Shown here piece by piece: positions 43,444-53,927 of a DNA stretch of 64,000 nucleotides (position 1 is its first letter; each line of letters begins with the position of its first letter). The DNA comes from Loripinus fragilis (lineage: Eukaryota; Mollusca; Bivalvia; Lucinida; Lucinidae): NCBI GenBank assembly GCA_964019695.1, contig OZ026525.1, positions 84,206,279 to 84,270,278 of the forward strand, given 5' to 3'. The translations under genes and the position numbers were made by a program. A model generated the notes under the pieces. That model had not been told where the DNA came from and did not search any database. It saw only the letters and a list, made by a program, of their open reading frames with translations.

Positions 43444-43818
43444 GATATTCAACACCCCGACTTTATCCACGTTTACGCGCTTTTTGTCAAGAACAATACC
43501 GAATTCAAAAACACATTAATTATGTATTCATATCTTGACTCCATGGTACAGTCAATTATCGGCTACGGCGTTAACCTATTGTATAATAAGACAGAGTGGT
43601 GTAGTCCATATCAATGGAAAATAACTTGCTATATCTGGAAGATACTCTTTAATATACGTTGTCCCCCAAGTCAATCAAAACGCATGTATCTACTAAGCAA
43701 GAAACCACGCTTCCATGGACTTCTAGACAGTCGTCGAACTCTTTCTAAAATGCACACTGACAACAAACGCCAGTACAAACAGTGGATGTTTTATTATTAT
43801 CTACATAGGGGGCTATAA
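43444..43818 (+). CDS. unrecognised 124-codon open stretch, possible exon
   Basis: The frame is open from just after TTAATTAG (43436-43443), a possible splice acceptor, to TAA at 43816. It reads DIQHPDFIHVYALFVKNNTE first, then SYLDSMVQSIIGYGVNLLYN and KTEWCSPYQWKITCYIWKIL. It ends with KKPRFHGLLDSRRTLSK and a basic Y-rich tail. The mixed composition, with W, C and charged residues spread along it, is unlike the low-complexity shadows around. I do not recognise the family. It could be an exon of a host gene or a transposon ORF. There is no ATG at its start; the first ATG is 43522. Confidence 0.35.
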   Translation, partial: DIQHPDFIHVYALFVKNNTEFKNTLIMYSYLDSMVQSIIGYGVNLLYNKTEWCSPYQWKITCYIWKILFNIRCPPSQSKRMYLLSKKPRFHGLLDSRRTLSKMHTDNKRQYKQWMFYYYLHRGL

Positions 43819-44462
43819 GTACCTTTGACAATGTGGTAGTTCTGTTATAGTTGTCAAATTTAAAATAATTAGGGTGTTATGTTTCACACAACTTAAGGCA
43901 GGTGTGAAACGATGGTATTGCGATTAACAAACAGGTCATGGAGGAACTGGAAATAGACCAAAATACCACCATGATTATAAAAATCACAATGATTCATGTC
44001 AATACTAAGATTTTTTAAAAAGAAATGAAGGTTTTCTTTAAACACTTTCTGACATAGTCTAACAAGCCACAGTTCTAAGACAGTGCACTGCCATTGACGT
44101 AATGTCATTGATTGAGTGCTTGTCGAAGTTAAAGTAGTACTATACCATAACCCTGTCACGTTTAGGAGAACACCTACATGGTCTAAGTTTTCAGTTCGTT
44201 TGTGCTGACAGCGACAGAGAACAGTGTAAATATGTTGTTAAAATGTAATCCTTTGGAAGCAAAGAATGCAAAAAAGAACAGAAACTGACTAGCTAGTTTC
44301 AGCCATTTGGGCTTCATCAGTGACCCTCTAATGGTTTCTAAGTGCCACAATGGATTACGTGATTCCAAACGACAAGAACATATTGAAGAGCATGGAGACG
44401 TTCTACCGCCAGGCAAACTTTCCACGCCACCAGCTGTATTGAAGAAATATGATCTTAAAAAT
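43819..44462. other. no recognised gene
   Basis: Frames on both strands (43893-44159 minus, 44307-44549 plus) are moderately long but unrecognised. The plus frame runs into a family G fragment. Confidence 0.3.
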
Positions 44463-44537
44463 GAGCCAGTGCATGAGATTTCAAACAATGTGGTATGTGC
44501 GACCAGCAAAGCCTCAGATCATCCTGCGCATACGCTT
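44463..44537 (+). mobile_element. truncated family G element
   Basis: GAGCCAGTGCATGAGATTTC, AAACAATGTGGTATGTGCGA and CCAGCAAAGCCTCAGATCA match the left third of family G. It stops before the inner palindrome. Confidence 0.8.
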
Positions 44538-44599
44538 GGGTTATGTTAAAGCCTGAAAAGAACTAAGGTATTTTTCAGGATATAATGACCCCAGAGATA

Positions 44600-44740
44600 G
44601 TGGCATCCATTACTACTAGCAGAACCATTGCCTTAGAACGGACGGCAGCCGAACCCACTGGAGGGGCGGGTGGCTTCAATTAATTTTACAGGCCAAATCT
44701 TCACCCTAGATTATGCTGTTGTAAAAACACAAAATTAGTT
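44600..44740 (+). repeat. R2 tail
   Basis: GCAGAACCATTGCCTTAG, CGGACGGCAGCCGAACCCAC and CCTAGATTATGCTGTTG match the right part of R2 at 11450-11555. Confidence 0.65.
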
Positions 44741-44865
44741 TAGTTAGCATGGAGGCTTCTTAACTTATACAATGTATCATGACAGGGAAACAACCAAATC
44801 AATTAGCAAACTGTAATGAAACAAAGAAAATGGCTCTCCTAATACAGACTGTCATAGCTGAAGAA

Positions 44866-45240
44866 AGTAAGAAGACAAAGATCAGGAATCGATACAATCA
44901 AGCACCATACCTGACCCAGGATGACAACGTCACAATTAGACATCACAAACGAGAGCCAAGAGATCAACCCTTTCCCAGCAGGTGACCACAAGGCATCAAC
45001 AAATAGACGTGCATGAAAGCATAACAAAACAAGAAAGAAATAACATAAATGATCCACAAAAGAAGCACCGCCTTGGTGGTAAAATATTTTATTGGAGGGC
45101 TTTAACAGTTTAACGGTGCACCAACCTCACCCTTAGTTCAGACATAGATGTTTGGTTTGCATGAAAAACCCAATTGAGCCACGGTGGGCCCACCCTCAGA
45201 CAAACATCTGGCACCGACCTACCGATTTAAGTCAGTGTAA
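44866..45240 (+). repeat. R1 copy with an extended tail
   Basis: AAGTAAGAAGACAAAGATCA, GGAATCGATACAATCAAG, GACCCAGGATGACAACG, ACGAGAGCCAAGAGATCAAC and AAATGATCCACAAAAG-like text to about 45062, then GCACCGCCTTGGTGG and a region to 45240 resembling R2-type tails. Confidence 0.7.
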
Positions 45241-45269
45241 TCATTGAGTCTAAGGCCTGACACTCAGTC

Positions 45270-45567
45270 GTTCAATTAAAGAGGAATCCATAGCTATAAA
45301 CCGTAATTGGGTATATAACCACACATGCAGACTACCGCACAATATCCATGCTATATCCCACTCGTTTATAATGATTGATGATCTTTTTTGAGTGATCATG
45401 GAGGGAATGCTTTCCAACGATTCTTTTGAAATTATAGATCCAATCGTCATAAAATACTGGCTCTGAAATGCCTTGTTGCAGAAGTTTTAAAGCCAACATT
45501 GTATTCAACGATCAACTCTTGAGTGTCTTCGGTTGAGAATGCTTTACGAAGTTTATGATATCAATAA
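45270..45567 (-). pseudogene. Penelope-like element, C-terminal end
   Basis: On the minus strand LLQQGISEPVFYDDWIYNFK, RIVGKHSLHDHSKKIINHYK and RVGYSMDIVR are collinear with the tail at 29676-29800 (LLRQGLSEPEFYGELVYKLK, IISHYK). Then ACVVIYPITVYSYGFLFN continues further toward the C-terminus than the other copy. Frame breaks are present. An R1 copy abuts its upstream side. Confidence 0.65.
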
Positions 45568-45662
45568 AAGTAAGAAAGGAGGCAAAGATCAGGAACGATA
45601 CAATCAAGTACCACACCTGACCCAGGATACCACATGGGAAAGTAACAAAATACAATAGACAT
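45568..45662 (+). repeat. R1 copy inside the Penelope-like remnant
   Basis: AAAGTAAGAAAGGAGGCAAA, GGAACGATACAATCAAGTAC and GACCCAGGATACC. It separates the two parts of the retroelement. Confidence 0.75.
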
Positions 45663-46059
45663 CACCAACAATAGCCCTGTTTCAGCAACTTAGTGGTCAA
45701 AAATAGGTTGAGAAAATTCAATGTATTCACATGGATTATCTATGTTATAATGTAAATGAAAATGTAATGTATGAATTTATACTTTTAAAGTCGTTTTATA
45801 GGCAATTAAAGTGACCAACTCTTCATTACTCGCCCTTGTTGACGTAGTTGCCTAATTTTTGCCATGGCAACATCACTTATAGGCCTACAAAACCTTAAGT
45901 ATAAACAGACATTTTTGCTACTTTAGTGAAATTAAGCTTTAGAAATAGTTTCATGGTATTATAAAAGCATGTGAAATTTTGCAATTTTATGTGTTTTTCA
46001 AATGTCTCTTATGTAATGTTTGCTTGACTGCCTTAAGGACCATTTTCTCAGATCCGCGC
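45663..46059. other. unassigned insertion-sized gap in the Penelope-like element
   Basis: This lies between two parts of the same minus-strand retroelement and has no reverse transcriptase text. It may be part of the insertion that followed R1. Confidence 0.4.
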
Positions 46060-47010
46060 TCAAATATATTTTCCAAAGATAATGGAGAGCATCACAATCT
46101 TTCTGGCAATACCACAAATTATATCTTTTAGGTTGTTTAGAAGTGAAAAAGCACGTTGCTTATTACAAGCCAAATAAAGTGAGCCATCTCTGTTTAAAGT
46201 TTGTTCATTGAATGCAGTTAGTTTTTCTTTAGTTAGATTATGAGGCAATGCAGTATAGAGAGTACAGAAATCATATGTAGACAAACTCTTTAAATTTTAA
46301 TTAGTTAAGAATCTCACCTGAATTTTTAATAGACCAAACTATATTTTTAACATTCCTTTCATAACCTGTTTCACAATATTTTATAACATGGCTTTTAATC
46401 GCAGTAAGGCAAGGAGTCAATATGATAGACAACTCAGTAGTAGTGCATGACCTAGAATTAGCAATAAAACGTGACTTATAGGGTATTTTATGAAGTTTAA
46501 GTAACCAATAAAAGGTAGGAAGCTTGCTATGATCCACATAAACAAACACACCTAAACAGCCATATAGCACCGATGTCTATCAGCGACAGACCTCTCGTCA
46601 AGCTAATTTTGCTCATAGGTATTGGCAGTGCTACGTTCTTGCTTTAGGGTGTTAATGTAGTACAATTTTCAAACGACCACAACGTCTTATCTGCAGGAGC
46701 TAAAACAAATTCCTAGACCCCTTTCTTCAAATTTCTAAAAGTGATTTATGTTTAGGCGGAAGAAAATCTAAATTATTGCAATGAAATGCATTATACTGAT
46801 TAATAATATTTAAAATATTTAATTTCGAAGTATTTAAAGCATTAGATTAAACATGCCCTCGCTTGCACCATCGATTTAAAATTCTTGTAAGGAACCAGTA
46901 ATTTCTTGCGAAGGAATCCATACATATAATAGACCAAATTCTTTAATCAGTAATACTTTTAAATCCCAAGTGACTATAATATTATGACCAGCAGGTTAAT
47001 AGCAATATTT
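46060..47010 (-). pseudogene. Penelope-like reverse transcriptase, N-terminal half
   Basis: Read on the minus strand: NILNIINQYNAFHCNNLDFL and LAPADKT-like text near 46700-46850, then SKLPTFYWLLKLHKIPYKSR, FIANSRSCTTTELSIILTPC and AIKSHVIKYCETGYERNVKN (46301-46530). This is followed by STYDFCTLYTALPHNLTKEK and NRDGSLYLACNKQRAFSLLN (46120-46284). The lysine- and arginine-rich P-K-L-H-K box and the Y-D-F-x-T-L-Y motif are typical of the reverse transcriptase of Penelope-like elements. Stops and shifts break it. Confidence 0.7.
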
Positions 47011-47194
47011 AGAGTCCTTACAAATTCAAGATTCAGGGATTAATGGTGATGACGTCCAATATGGTGAACAGAATAAAATTGAATATCATTTTTACCTAAT
47101 TAAATGTGCAATCTACCTAAAATGTTTCATATAAATATAGCATCGACTTTTAACAGTATATAATCTTATTAAAGGTGTTTGGTGCCTTCCTTTG

Positions 47195-47400
47195 TTAATA
47201 CTATACAGCTATTGACTTCAATGAGGAAGACATGAGGATTAATCTACCCGAAAAAGTGATACTTATTGAGGCCGCAAGTCAATAAATGTTTTGTTGTATG
47301 ACTTTTCAACTACGAATGAAAATTTACTACTTTCACTTTTGTTGTTGAAGTCATGTTCAACTTAAGAACTTTCTCACAAGTTTAAGGCCGATCCTAAATA
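47195..47400 (+). repeat. copy of the 23-27 kb block, left piece
   Basis: TATTGACTTCAATGAGGAAG, ACATGAGGATTAATCTACCC, GTATGACTTTTCAACTACG and CTACTTTCACTTTTGTTG follow the order seen at 23445-23640. It continues at 49000-49430 after the tandem array. Confidence 0.75.
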
Positions 47401-47749
47401 ATGTTGGTTTGCCATGCGCCTACCTACCCACTCAAAACAGGCTCTACAAAAAAAATATTGTCTTTCTGAGTTTCTTTTATTAAGTTTTCTCTAATTCTGT
47501 TAACAAACCCTTCTTTAAAATCATTAAAAGCTGTATTTCAATTGACGAAAGGTTACAGAGACTGCTATTATATGCATTCTTTACTTATATATACAGCATT
47601 TGTAGACTTCTAAAGAGGTCATAAAATTATACTGAATATCTTCAAAGAAACAAGAATTATCAGAGAAATTGACTTTAGCCCCATTGCAGCGCTTTTTGGC
47701 AGTAAAAATGCCGAGCTCTAAAGATATTTAGCAGGAAAATCTAAAGATA

Positions 47750-48885
47750 TTGATCAGGTAAATAAAGGGCCATAACTCTGTAACAAACTAGAACTTGTCA
47801 ATATAAATGCATATTTAAAATTTGGTGAAATTCTATCAACTTGTTCTAAAGATATTGAGCGGAAACAAAATTTTGGCGTAAAGCAAGGGCCTTAATTCTG
47901 GTTAAAAAATTGTATAAAATGGCTTGTAACGATCCCAAGCTAGTTCTTGTCAATATCAATGCATATATAAAATTTGGTGAAACTCCGTCACTTTGTTCTC
48001 AAGATATTGAGCAGAAATGAAATTTTGGCGTAAACCAAGGGCCATAACTCTGGTACAAATGTGAAAAAATGATATGTATCAATCCCATGCTAGATCTTGT
48101 CAATGTGAATGCATATATATAATTTGGTGAAATTTTGTCGGTTTGTACAAATTTTGAAAAAAATACCTGTAACAATGCCAAGCTAGAACTTGTCAATATC
48201 AATGCATATATAAAATTTGGTGAAAAATGTCGATTTGTTCTAAAGATATTGAGCAGAAATGAAATTTTGGCGTAAATCAAGGGCCATAGCTCTGGTACAA
48301 ATGTGACAAAATGATATGTATCAATCCCATACTAGATCTTGTCAATTTGAATGCATATATATAATTTGGTGAAATTTTGTCGGTTTGTTCTCAAGATATT
48401 GAAAGGAAACGAAATTTTGGCGTAAATCACAGTACAAATATAGGGAAAATGACGTGTAACAACCCCAAGCTAGATCTTGTGAATATGAATACATATATTA
48501 AATTTGTTGAAATTCTGTCAATTTGCTCTCAAGATGTTGAGCGGAAACGAAACATTGGCGTAGATCAAGGGCCATAACTCTGGTACAATTGTAGGGGAAA
48601 TGACGTGTAACAATCCCAAGCTAGATCTGGTCAATAGAAATGTATAAATAATATTTGGTGCAATTCTGTAGATGTGTTCTCAAGATATTGAGCGGAAACG
48701 AAATTTTGGCATGGATCAAGGGCCATAGCTGAGGTAAAAATGTAGGAAAAATGTTGCGTAACAATCCCAAGCTAGATCTTGTCGATATCAATGCATATAT
48801 AAAATTTGGCGAAATTCTATAAAGTTGCTCTCAAGATATTGAGCGGAAACGACCGAACGGACGGAAAGACGGGCGGAAAGACAGA
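47750..48885 (+). repeat. tandem array, unit of about 150 bp
   Basis: The unit contains CAAGGGCCATAACTCTGGTA, CCCAAGCTAGATCTTGTCAA, ATGCATATATAAAATTTGGT and CTCAAGATATTGAGCGGAAA. The AGATATTGAGC landmark falls at about 47853, 48002, 48244, 48394, 48532, 48683 and 48836, with spacing near 150 except one interval of 242. The last unit runs into CGGACGGAAAGACGGGCGG and ACCTCAAAGTGGGGCTATAA. Confidence 0.9.
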
Positions 48886-48949
48886 CAACCCAAATCCTAT
48901 ATACCTCAAAGTGGGGCTATAAAAGAAAGACCTACCTAACTACACAAAC

Positions 48950-49435
48950 TGAAATTGATGGGAAGGAGCACGGCAAACAAATATATTTTTAAGGATGGCA
49001 TTAGCAACTGTATTAATATATTTAATGTAGAAGTTTGCATTTTGTAATGTATATAAAATCTCTGAATGCGGAATGTAAAATTTAAACATAAAACACTTTT
49101 TATTCAAACAAAGAAAAAATGAACAGACAAAACAAAACAAAACAAAACTGTTGTTAAAATTCATTTAAATCTTTAATTTATACCTGTTGGGGGAGTGTGA
49201 AACAGCAAATCATGTCAATTTCATGCAGCACATGCTAGTTTCATACTCATCATGCTATTTTAGCTTCGTAGAGTTTGATATTGGACAAGTGTAAAATGTA
49301 TTTACTTCTGGAAACAAGTTTGGGCTAGTTTTTATCCTTTATCACCCTGAAGTCCAGTTAGTTTAGACCAGTTTTCAGGTTGACATAGAAATTTATGAAG
49401 ACACATTGGGCCAATCAGGAGACAGGATTTGCGAT
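48950..49435 (+). repeat. copy of the 23-27 kb block, right piece
   Basis: ATAAAATCTCTGAATGCGG, CATAAAACACTTTTTATTC, ACAGCAAATCATGTCAATTT, GACCAGTTTTCAGGTTGAC and AAGACACATTGGGCCAATC correspond to 23810-24080 and to 26120-26400 in inverse. Together with 47195-47400 it looks like one block split by the array. Confidence 0.7.
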
Positions 49436-49893
49436 AAGCATCAAACTATCATAAGTTGGCTGACTTTTTTCTGCAATTGCTACCAACAGTTCATTTGAGT
49501 TCAAAGCGATATCAGAACCAATATATCCATTACGACAGCTAATGAAATCTCGACTTCCGTTGAAACTATCCAGATCCCATTCGCAATGCCAAACCCGCCA
49601 TTTTAGTCGCTAGGCGCCATTTTAAAGTCGTGAAAGCTCGGCTAATAAGACAGGCCTCTCGCGCAGCCAGAGATAGACTGCACACATCAATTTTAATAAG
49701 AGCCAACTAGTGATATTTACACGTTTTAAGATAAGTTTCTAGTCTTGTTTTCGCTAATTTTAAAGGTTTTACAAGGTAATTAATGACACATGTCAGAAGC
49801 AGTAACAGTTTCTGAGTGGCTGTTTGTCTGTGGCGAGACCGATAACTTATTTCACATATTCTGAATAGTTCAATGAATATGTTTAAATTTTAA
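49436..49893. other. no gene seen
   Basis: No supported frame or recognised repeat. Confidence 0.4.
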
Positions 49894-50100
49894 CCCTTTT
49901 CAGATAAATAAATTTTCCATAAAGCTGCACACAATAAAGTCGGGATGGTACATTGTATGTATTGAGGGATCATAGGTTAAATTTCCCCAAAAATTTGTAT
50001 TTCTTCGAATTCTGATTTTGTCTAAACAAACAGTGCATTTTATCTGGGTCTTCATTGTTCGACAAGGTGCCTGTTTATCTATATCCAGTGTCCCAAATTT
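49894..50100. mobile_element. family P3 element, diverged
   Basis: TTAACCCTTTTCAGATAAAT, TATTGAGGGATCATAGGTTA, AACAAACAGTGCATTTTATC and GGGTCTTCATTGTTCG match the left part of P3 and the copy at 60694-61143. The right end is not clear. Confidence 0.65.
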
Positions 50101-50373
50101 ATTTCGAATAAGCGAGTATTCCGAAAATCGGAGTTACAATTTTCGAGTTTTTACTGTTCTTTGTGTCATTTCAAATTAATTTCCAGCGATTACAACCACG
50201 CAACTAGCTGGTTAGCAAAGAGGTAGTTGGAGATATAGCTGTCGTGCAAATATAAACAATTTGCAGTGACAGGAATTTTGATACTGATTGGCAGTTTGGG
50301 ATGTTTAAAAGAGGTAAAGACAATGGACATGATACTTGGAAAATGTATATTTCCAAATAGTTTTCTTCCTTTT

Positions 50374-50421
50374 GTCAGTAACATATGTTGTAGGAACACA
50401 TTGGAATGTGTACCTACAACA
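50374..50421. repeat. hairpin, arms about 22 bp
   Basis: ACATATGTTGTAGGAACACA is mirrored by TGTGTACCTACAACATATGT around TTGGAA, with a single mismatch in the arms. Confidence 0.9.
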
Positions 50422-50859
50422 TATGTCTTTTCAATAAATGAGTTTTTCATCAAAAGCTTTTTTAAACAAATTCTCAACCACTTTCATTAATTCAAAGAAA
50501 TGAGCATGTAGAAATGAACAACTTTTCATACAGTTTGTCATGCACCTGGATGACAATAATAGGCTGTCTATTTTATGCTTCTGGCAGCTTACCTTGAGAT
50601 CTTTCATGGGAGTATATTGCTAAATTGCTAGTTGCATGGTTGTTTGTATACCACAAGAGTATAGACAGTATGTAGATTCTTGCGTTCATCATTTTCAATG
50701 ACCCCTTAACGATACCTTTTTTAATGACTTGTCCTGCTTTTAAGAAAACGTCTTCACCTATATTTACACAAAGTAACGGATGTTACAGCATTATGCCTGC
50801 ACATAAACAATATCCGTAGCTCATTTCTTGCAAGCCATCACTGACGGCAACAACGCTAA
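50422..50859. other. no gene seen
   Basis: No supported frame or repeat. Confidence 0.4.
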
Positions 50860-51145
50860 CTCGCAGTTAAAAATCCTTGACCGTAAAATGGTGGATAGAT
50901 ATCTGCGATAATGCTGTAAGCGACCCTAATATAGATCCGGTCTTTGTCAATGACAGTGGCGACATTTACACGCGCCAAGAAGCTGATGAAGAAAATGGCC
51001 GCCCCACACGCGATTCGTTTTACTTAATGTTGAAATCGCCAGGAAGTGGTTAATAGCAGGATTGTTCCACGACAATAATGGAACATGCAACCATTTCGGC
51101 CTATTTTGGGATTTCTTTGATGTTTCAGATCACAAATCAGTGTTG
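50860..51145 (+). pseudogene. unrecognised coding remnant
   Basis: One frame reads SQLKILDRKMVDRYL, then after a +1 shift AVSDPNIDPVFVNDSGDIYT and RQEADEENGRPTRDSFYLML to a stop near 51050. Another frame runs on through WLIAGLFHDNNGTCNHFGLF and WDFFDVSDHKSVLI up to the edge of a P1 MITE. The composition is protein-like. The family is unknown. Confidence 0.3.
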
Positions 51146-51151
51146 ATTTAA

Positions 51152-51358
51152 CCCTTAAAACGCCACCTATAATTTGCAACAGACGACGATTTCAAATTTT
51201 GCCGCGTTTTCAAAAATAACCAAAAAGGCATGAAATTTCATGAGAATCGTCTGCTGGCAGACGATTCTCATGTAATATCATACTTTATTTTTGTCGAAAA
51301 TTGGAGAAAATGTAGCAAAATTTGTCGTCTACTGCAGTCGTGATTGGCGCTTTAAGGG
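51152..51358. mobile_element. piggyBac-type palindromic MITE, family P1
   Basis: The left end is CCCTTAAAACGCCACC and the right end GATTGGCGCTTTAAGGG. TTAA flanks the left (51148-51151) and TTAG the right. The centre is a hairpin around GAGAATCGTCTGCTGGCAGA. 207 bp. Confidence 0.85.
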
Positions 51359-51633
51359 TTAGGTGAATTGAAAAAAAAAGATTGCTGAGATGCTTTATCA
51401 TGAGTGATTATAAGAGTCCTTTGCGCATATGTGATAAAATTACCAAAATCCCGTGTGCCGATTCAAAATTCATATATCACATAGAGTAGGATGCAACGAC
51501 CATATTTTTGGCGACCGATAGCTAATTAAAATAATGAAATCTTCTCTCTATAACAGAAGTGAAAATAGGAAAGTGCAGTTTGAGTACAGTCTTCACACAA
51601 TGCACTTATTTTTTGCTCACATACATCTAAATA

Positions 51634-51963
51634 GAGGATCTTACATTAGTACTCATGTTTTATTGAATTTATTAAACGAGTTGGGAAAAAGAGATAAAAT
51701 GCGAGGCTTGCCGAGCATTTTATCTCTTTTTCGCAACGAGTTTAATAAATTCAATAATACAAGAGCACGAATGTTAGATTCTATTTATCATATGACAAAT
51801 ACTTTGAAATCTCATTTCTGACGTAAAAACGGTATACTTTTGTCATTATGATCGCAACGTTGTTATGGACGTCATAACGTTTCCCGTAAATCTATAAACC
51901 ACTAGTGGTTTATCGATTTTATTGCATGGCGTTATTTCACTCCCAGACGCGACGTCATGTGAG
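51634..51963 (+). repeat. family D copy
   Basis: AGAGGATCTTACATTAGTAC, TTAAACGAGTTGGGA, GAGGCTTGCCGAGCATTTTA, AGCACGAATGTTAGATTCTA, AACCACTAGTGGTTTATCGA and CCCAGACGCGACGTCATG. The frame at 51534-51821 is produced by it. Confidence 0.85.
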
Positions 51964-52234
51964 AATGCATTTTTAAAAAACTAAAAACATGAAAAATTTG
52001 ACCACAAAAAGCTGCACAAAAACAACGACAATTTAATTCGTGCAGACTTAATGAAATGGGCGAAGGCATACCTAATTGCTCTTCGTCTATAACATATAGA
52101 AAAGACGGAAAATTCATCTTTCTGGGGAAACATTCAAAGGCTAATTGCTCTGAAAATCCCTCCACGAAATCTCAAACCGTTTTTCTCGAAACCTCATTAA
52201 GAGATTGAAAGCTAAGTCTCCTTTATATCTGTAG

Positions 52235-52418
52235 GTCCAATTATTACAAATCTGGTGATTGTTATTTAGAGAAAGGAATTATATTTGACTCTTACCGTGT
52301 GGATGAATACGCTGAAAATGACAACTCATTACTGCCAGACGATTCAGACTATTATCACGGAGTATCGTGCAACAGACGGAGAGAAAATGACCTAGCCACT
52401 CACACGACCATGAAATAG
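52235..52418 (+). CDS. candidate terminal exon, unrecognised product
   Basis: A pyrimidine-rich CTCCTTTATATCTGTAG ends at 52234, a plausible splice acceptor. The following frame reads SNYYKSGDCYLEKGIIFDSY, then RVDEYAENDNSLLPDDSDYY, and ends NRRRENDLATHTTMK at TAG (52416-52418), giving 60 residues. The charged, acidic composition without low complexity is unlike the neighbouring repeat shadows. AATAAA occurs downstream near 52617. No earlier exon was identified, and I do not recognise the protein. A decayed transposon tail is possible. Confidence 0.35.
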
Positions 52419-53327
52419 CGCGCCAGCCCGCTATTTCGACCAGCCAACCAACCCCATAAAGACGACTTCAGTACGAATAATGTTCACGATTTTATTAACA
52501 AGAAAACAATCCGAAGGCGAGATCGAAATAGGAAAATAACAAGTTTGGCTCGGCTTTTCTTTGGTGAGACCCATTTAATACGTAGGTAAGCTGGGGGCTG
52601 AAATAAGTCACATCGCAATAAAATCTCTCTTCCAGGAATGCTTTCCGAGGCAGGAATAAAATCAGGAATAAAACCAATCTGTTCACAAGCTCAGCAGTAT
52701 ACACTAGATACAAACTATACGGATGTAACGAGTTTAGGTGTTAAAATTGCTGAGCAGCGAACAACAATTACGCTGATCAGTCTACGCGGTCCGTAGCCTC
52801 TGGGCTGCATCCATCGGAGCTTCCTAATTGCTGTGAATAAACGACAATTTGTGCGTCATCTACGAGCTGTAGATAGTGGAATATCGTCCGTATAGGCGCA
52901 AACCCATAAAATAACTTGCTTATTGCACCGACATGCATTTTTACTTAGTGTATAGCGAGTTATTTGGCGCTAAACATTGGAAGATCAACATTTTACAACC
53001 GCATGCTTGTTTATGGACAAAGGGAAGTAACTTTAAAACCATCTGCATTATAGCGTTGAACACAGTATCCAAACTCAAAATTTACCGCGAATCAGGCTTG
53101 CAAGCATTCATTCAGAGGCTGAATGGAAAGCATCATTCCCTTGACCTGCTTTCGATCCACCATGCTCATCCTAAGAGATAACACTCTCTTCAATATACAC
53201 GTACTAAACCAAAATAACAACAATCATGTAATCGAACTCTTCACTGATTTCAAGCCAGGATAAATATATACTTCGAGTGATTGATTGGAAGATGGGTTAA
53301 GTCAACGATAGAGAAAATATGTAATAT
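52419..53327. other. no supported gene
   Basis: Frames at 52495-52713 (minus) and 52933-53181 (plus) lack domains. The plus frame could be coding (contains ALNTVSKLKIYRESGLQAF), but support is weak. Confidence 0.3.
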
Positions 53328-53417
53328 ATATACCATGGGTTGTCCGCCTGTACGTGGAGATAATCCACGAGCTTTAGCGAGTGGATTAACCTACGTACAG
53401 GTGGACAAACATGGTAT
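53328..53417. repeat. 90-bp palindrome
   Basis: ATACCATGGGTTGTCCGCCT and TGGAGATAATCCAC are mirrored by GTGGATTAACCTACG and TACAGGTGGACAAACATGG, around GAGCTTTAGCGA. Few mismatches. Confidence 0.85.
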
Positions 53418-53524
53418 AACTATTTTATACCACCTACATTAGTGTAGACCTTGCTCATCATGAGATATTTCGTGCTAAAGTTGGTAAGGGTGGTATAACT
53501 CTTGGTACAATATACATCATTTTA

Positions 53525-53847
53525 AATTGCACGTCCCTTGGGTATGCATTTTAATCACTATGTGAGCCCGTCCGTAATTGGTCAGTTAGTGAAAATGTTC
53601 ATATAACTCGTGAACCACGTATATTATGATCAAATTTTGCATACAAATGTATGTCAACATTATCTAACCACTGGCATGTGTAACTGCCTTTTTTGATGGA
53701 CGAGGGTTTGCTGAGCATCATTTCAGCTAGTGAAAATGCTCATAACTCTTGAACCGCATGGTATATTTGATTACTTATACATTTTTTTTTAAATTGCCAG
53801 GGAAAATGACAAGGAAAAGAAAAAAATACAAAGAAAAAAATATTGGT
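53525..53847 (+). repeat. segment repeat, first copy
   Basis: TTGCACGTCCCTTGGGTATG, GTCAGTTAGTGAAAATGTTC, ATCAAATTTTGCATACAAAT, GAGGGTTTGCTGAGCATCAT and GCTCATAACTCTTGAACC recur in order at 54850-55290. Confidence 0.8.
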
Positions 53848-53919
53848 CGCGCCTGGATTTGAACCACTGTGCACCAGACTGTTGGATTATATAAAAGCCT
53901 CTAAACCACCCGGGCACGT
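53848..53919 (-). other. tRNA-like sequence with a T-rich tract
   Basis: On the minus strand CCCGGGTGGTTTAGAGGC fits the A box and GTGGTTCAAATCCAGG the B box, followed by a T/C-rich run (A/G-rich on the plus strand at 53815-53842). It ends 8 bp before element E1. Confidence 0.55.
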
Positions 53920-53927
53920 CAATGATA

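Noticed and set aside
47750..48885. CRISPR-like array
   Set aside because: The units of about 150 bp are repeated along their full length with no unique spacers, and the window is eukaryotic.
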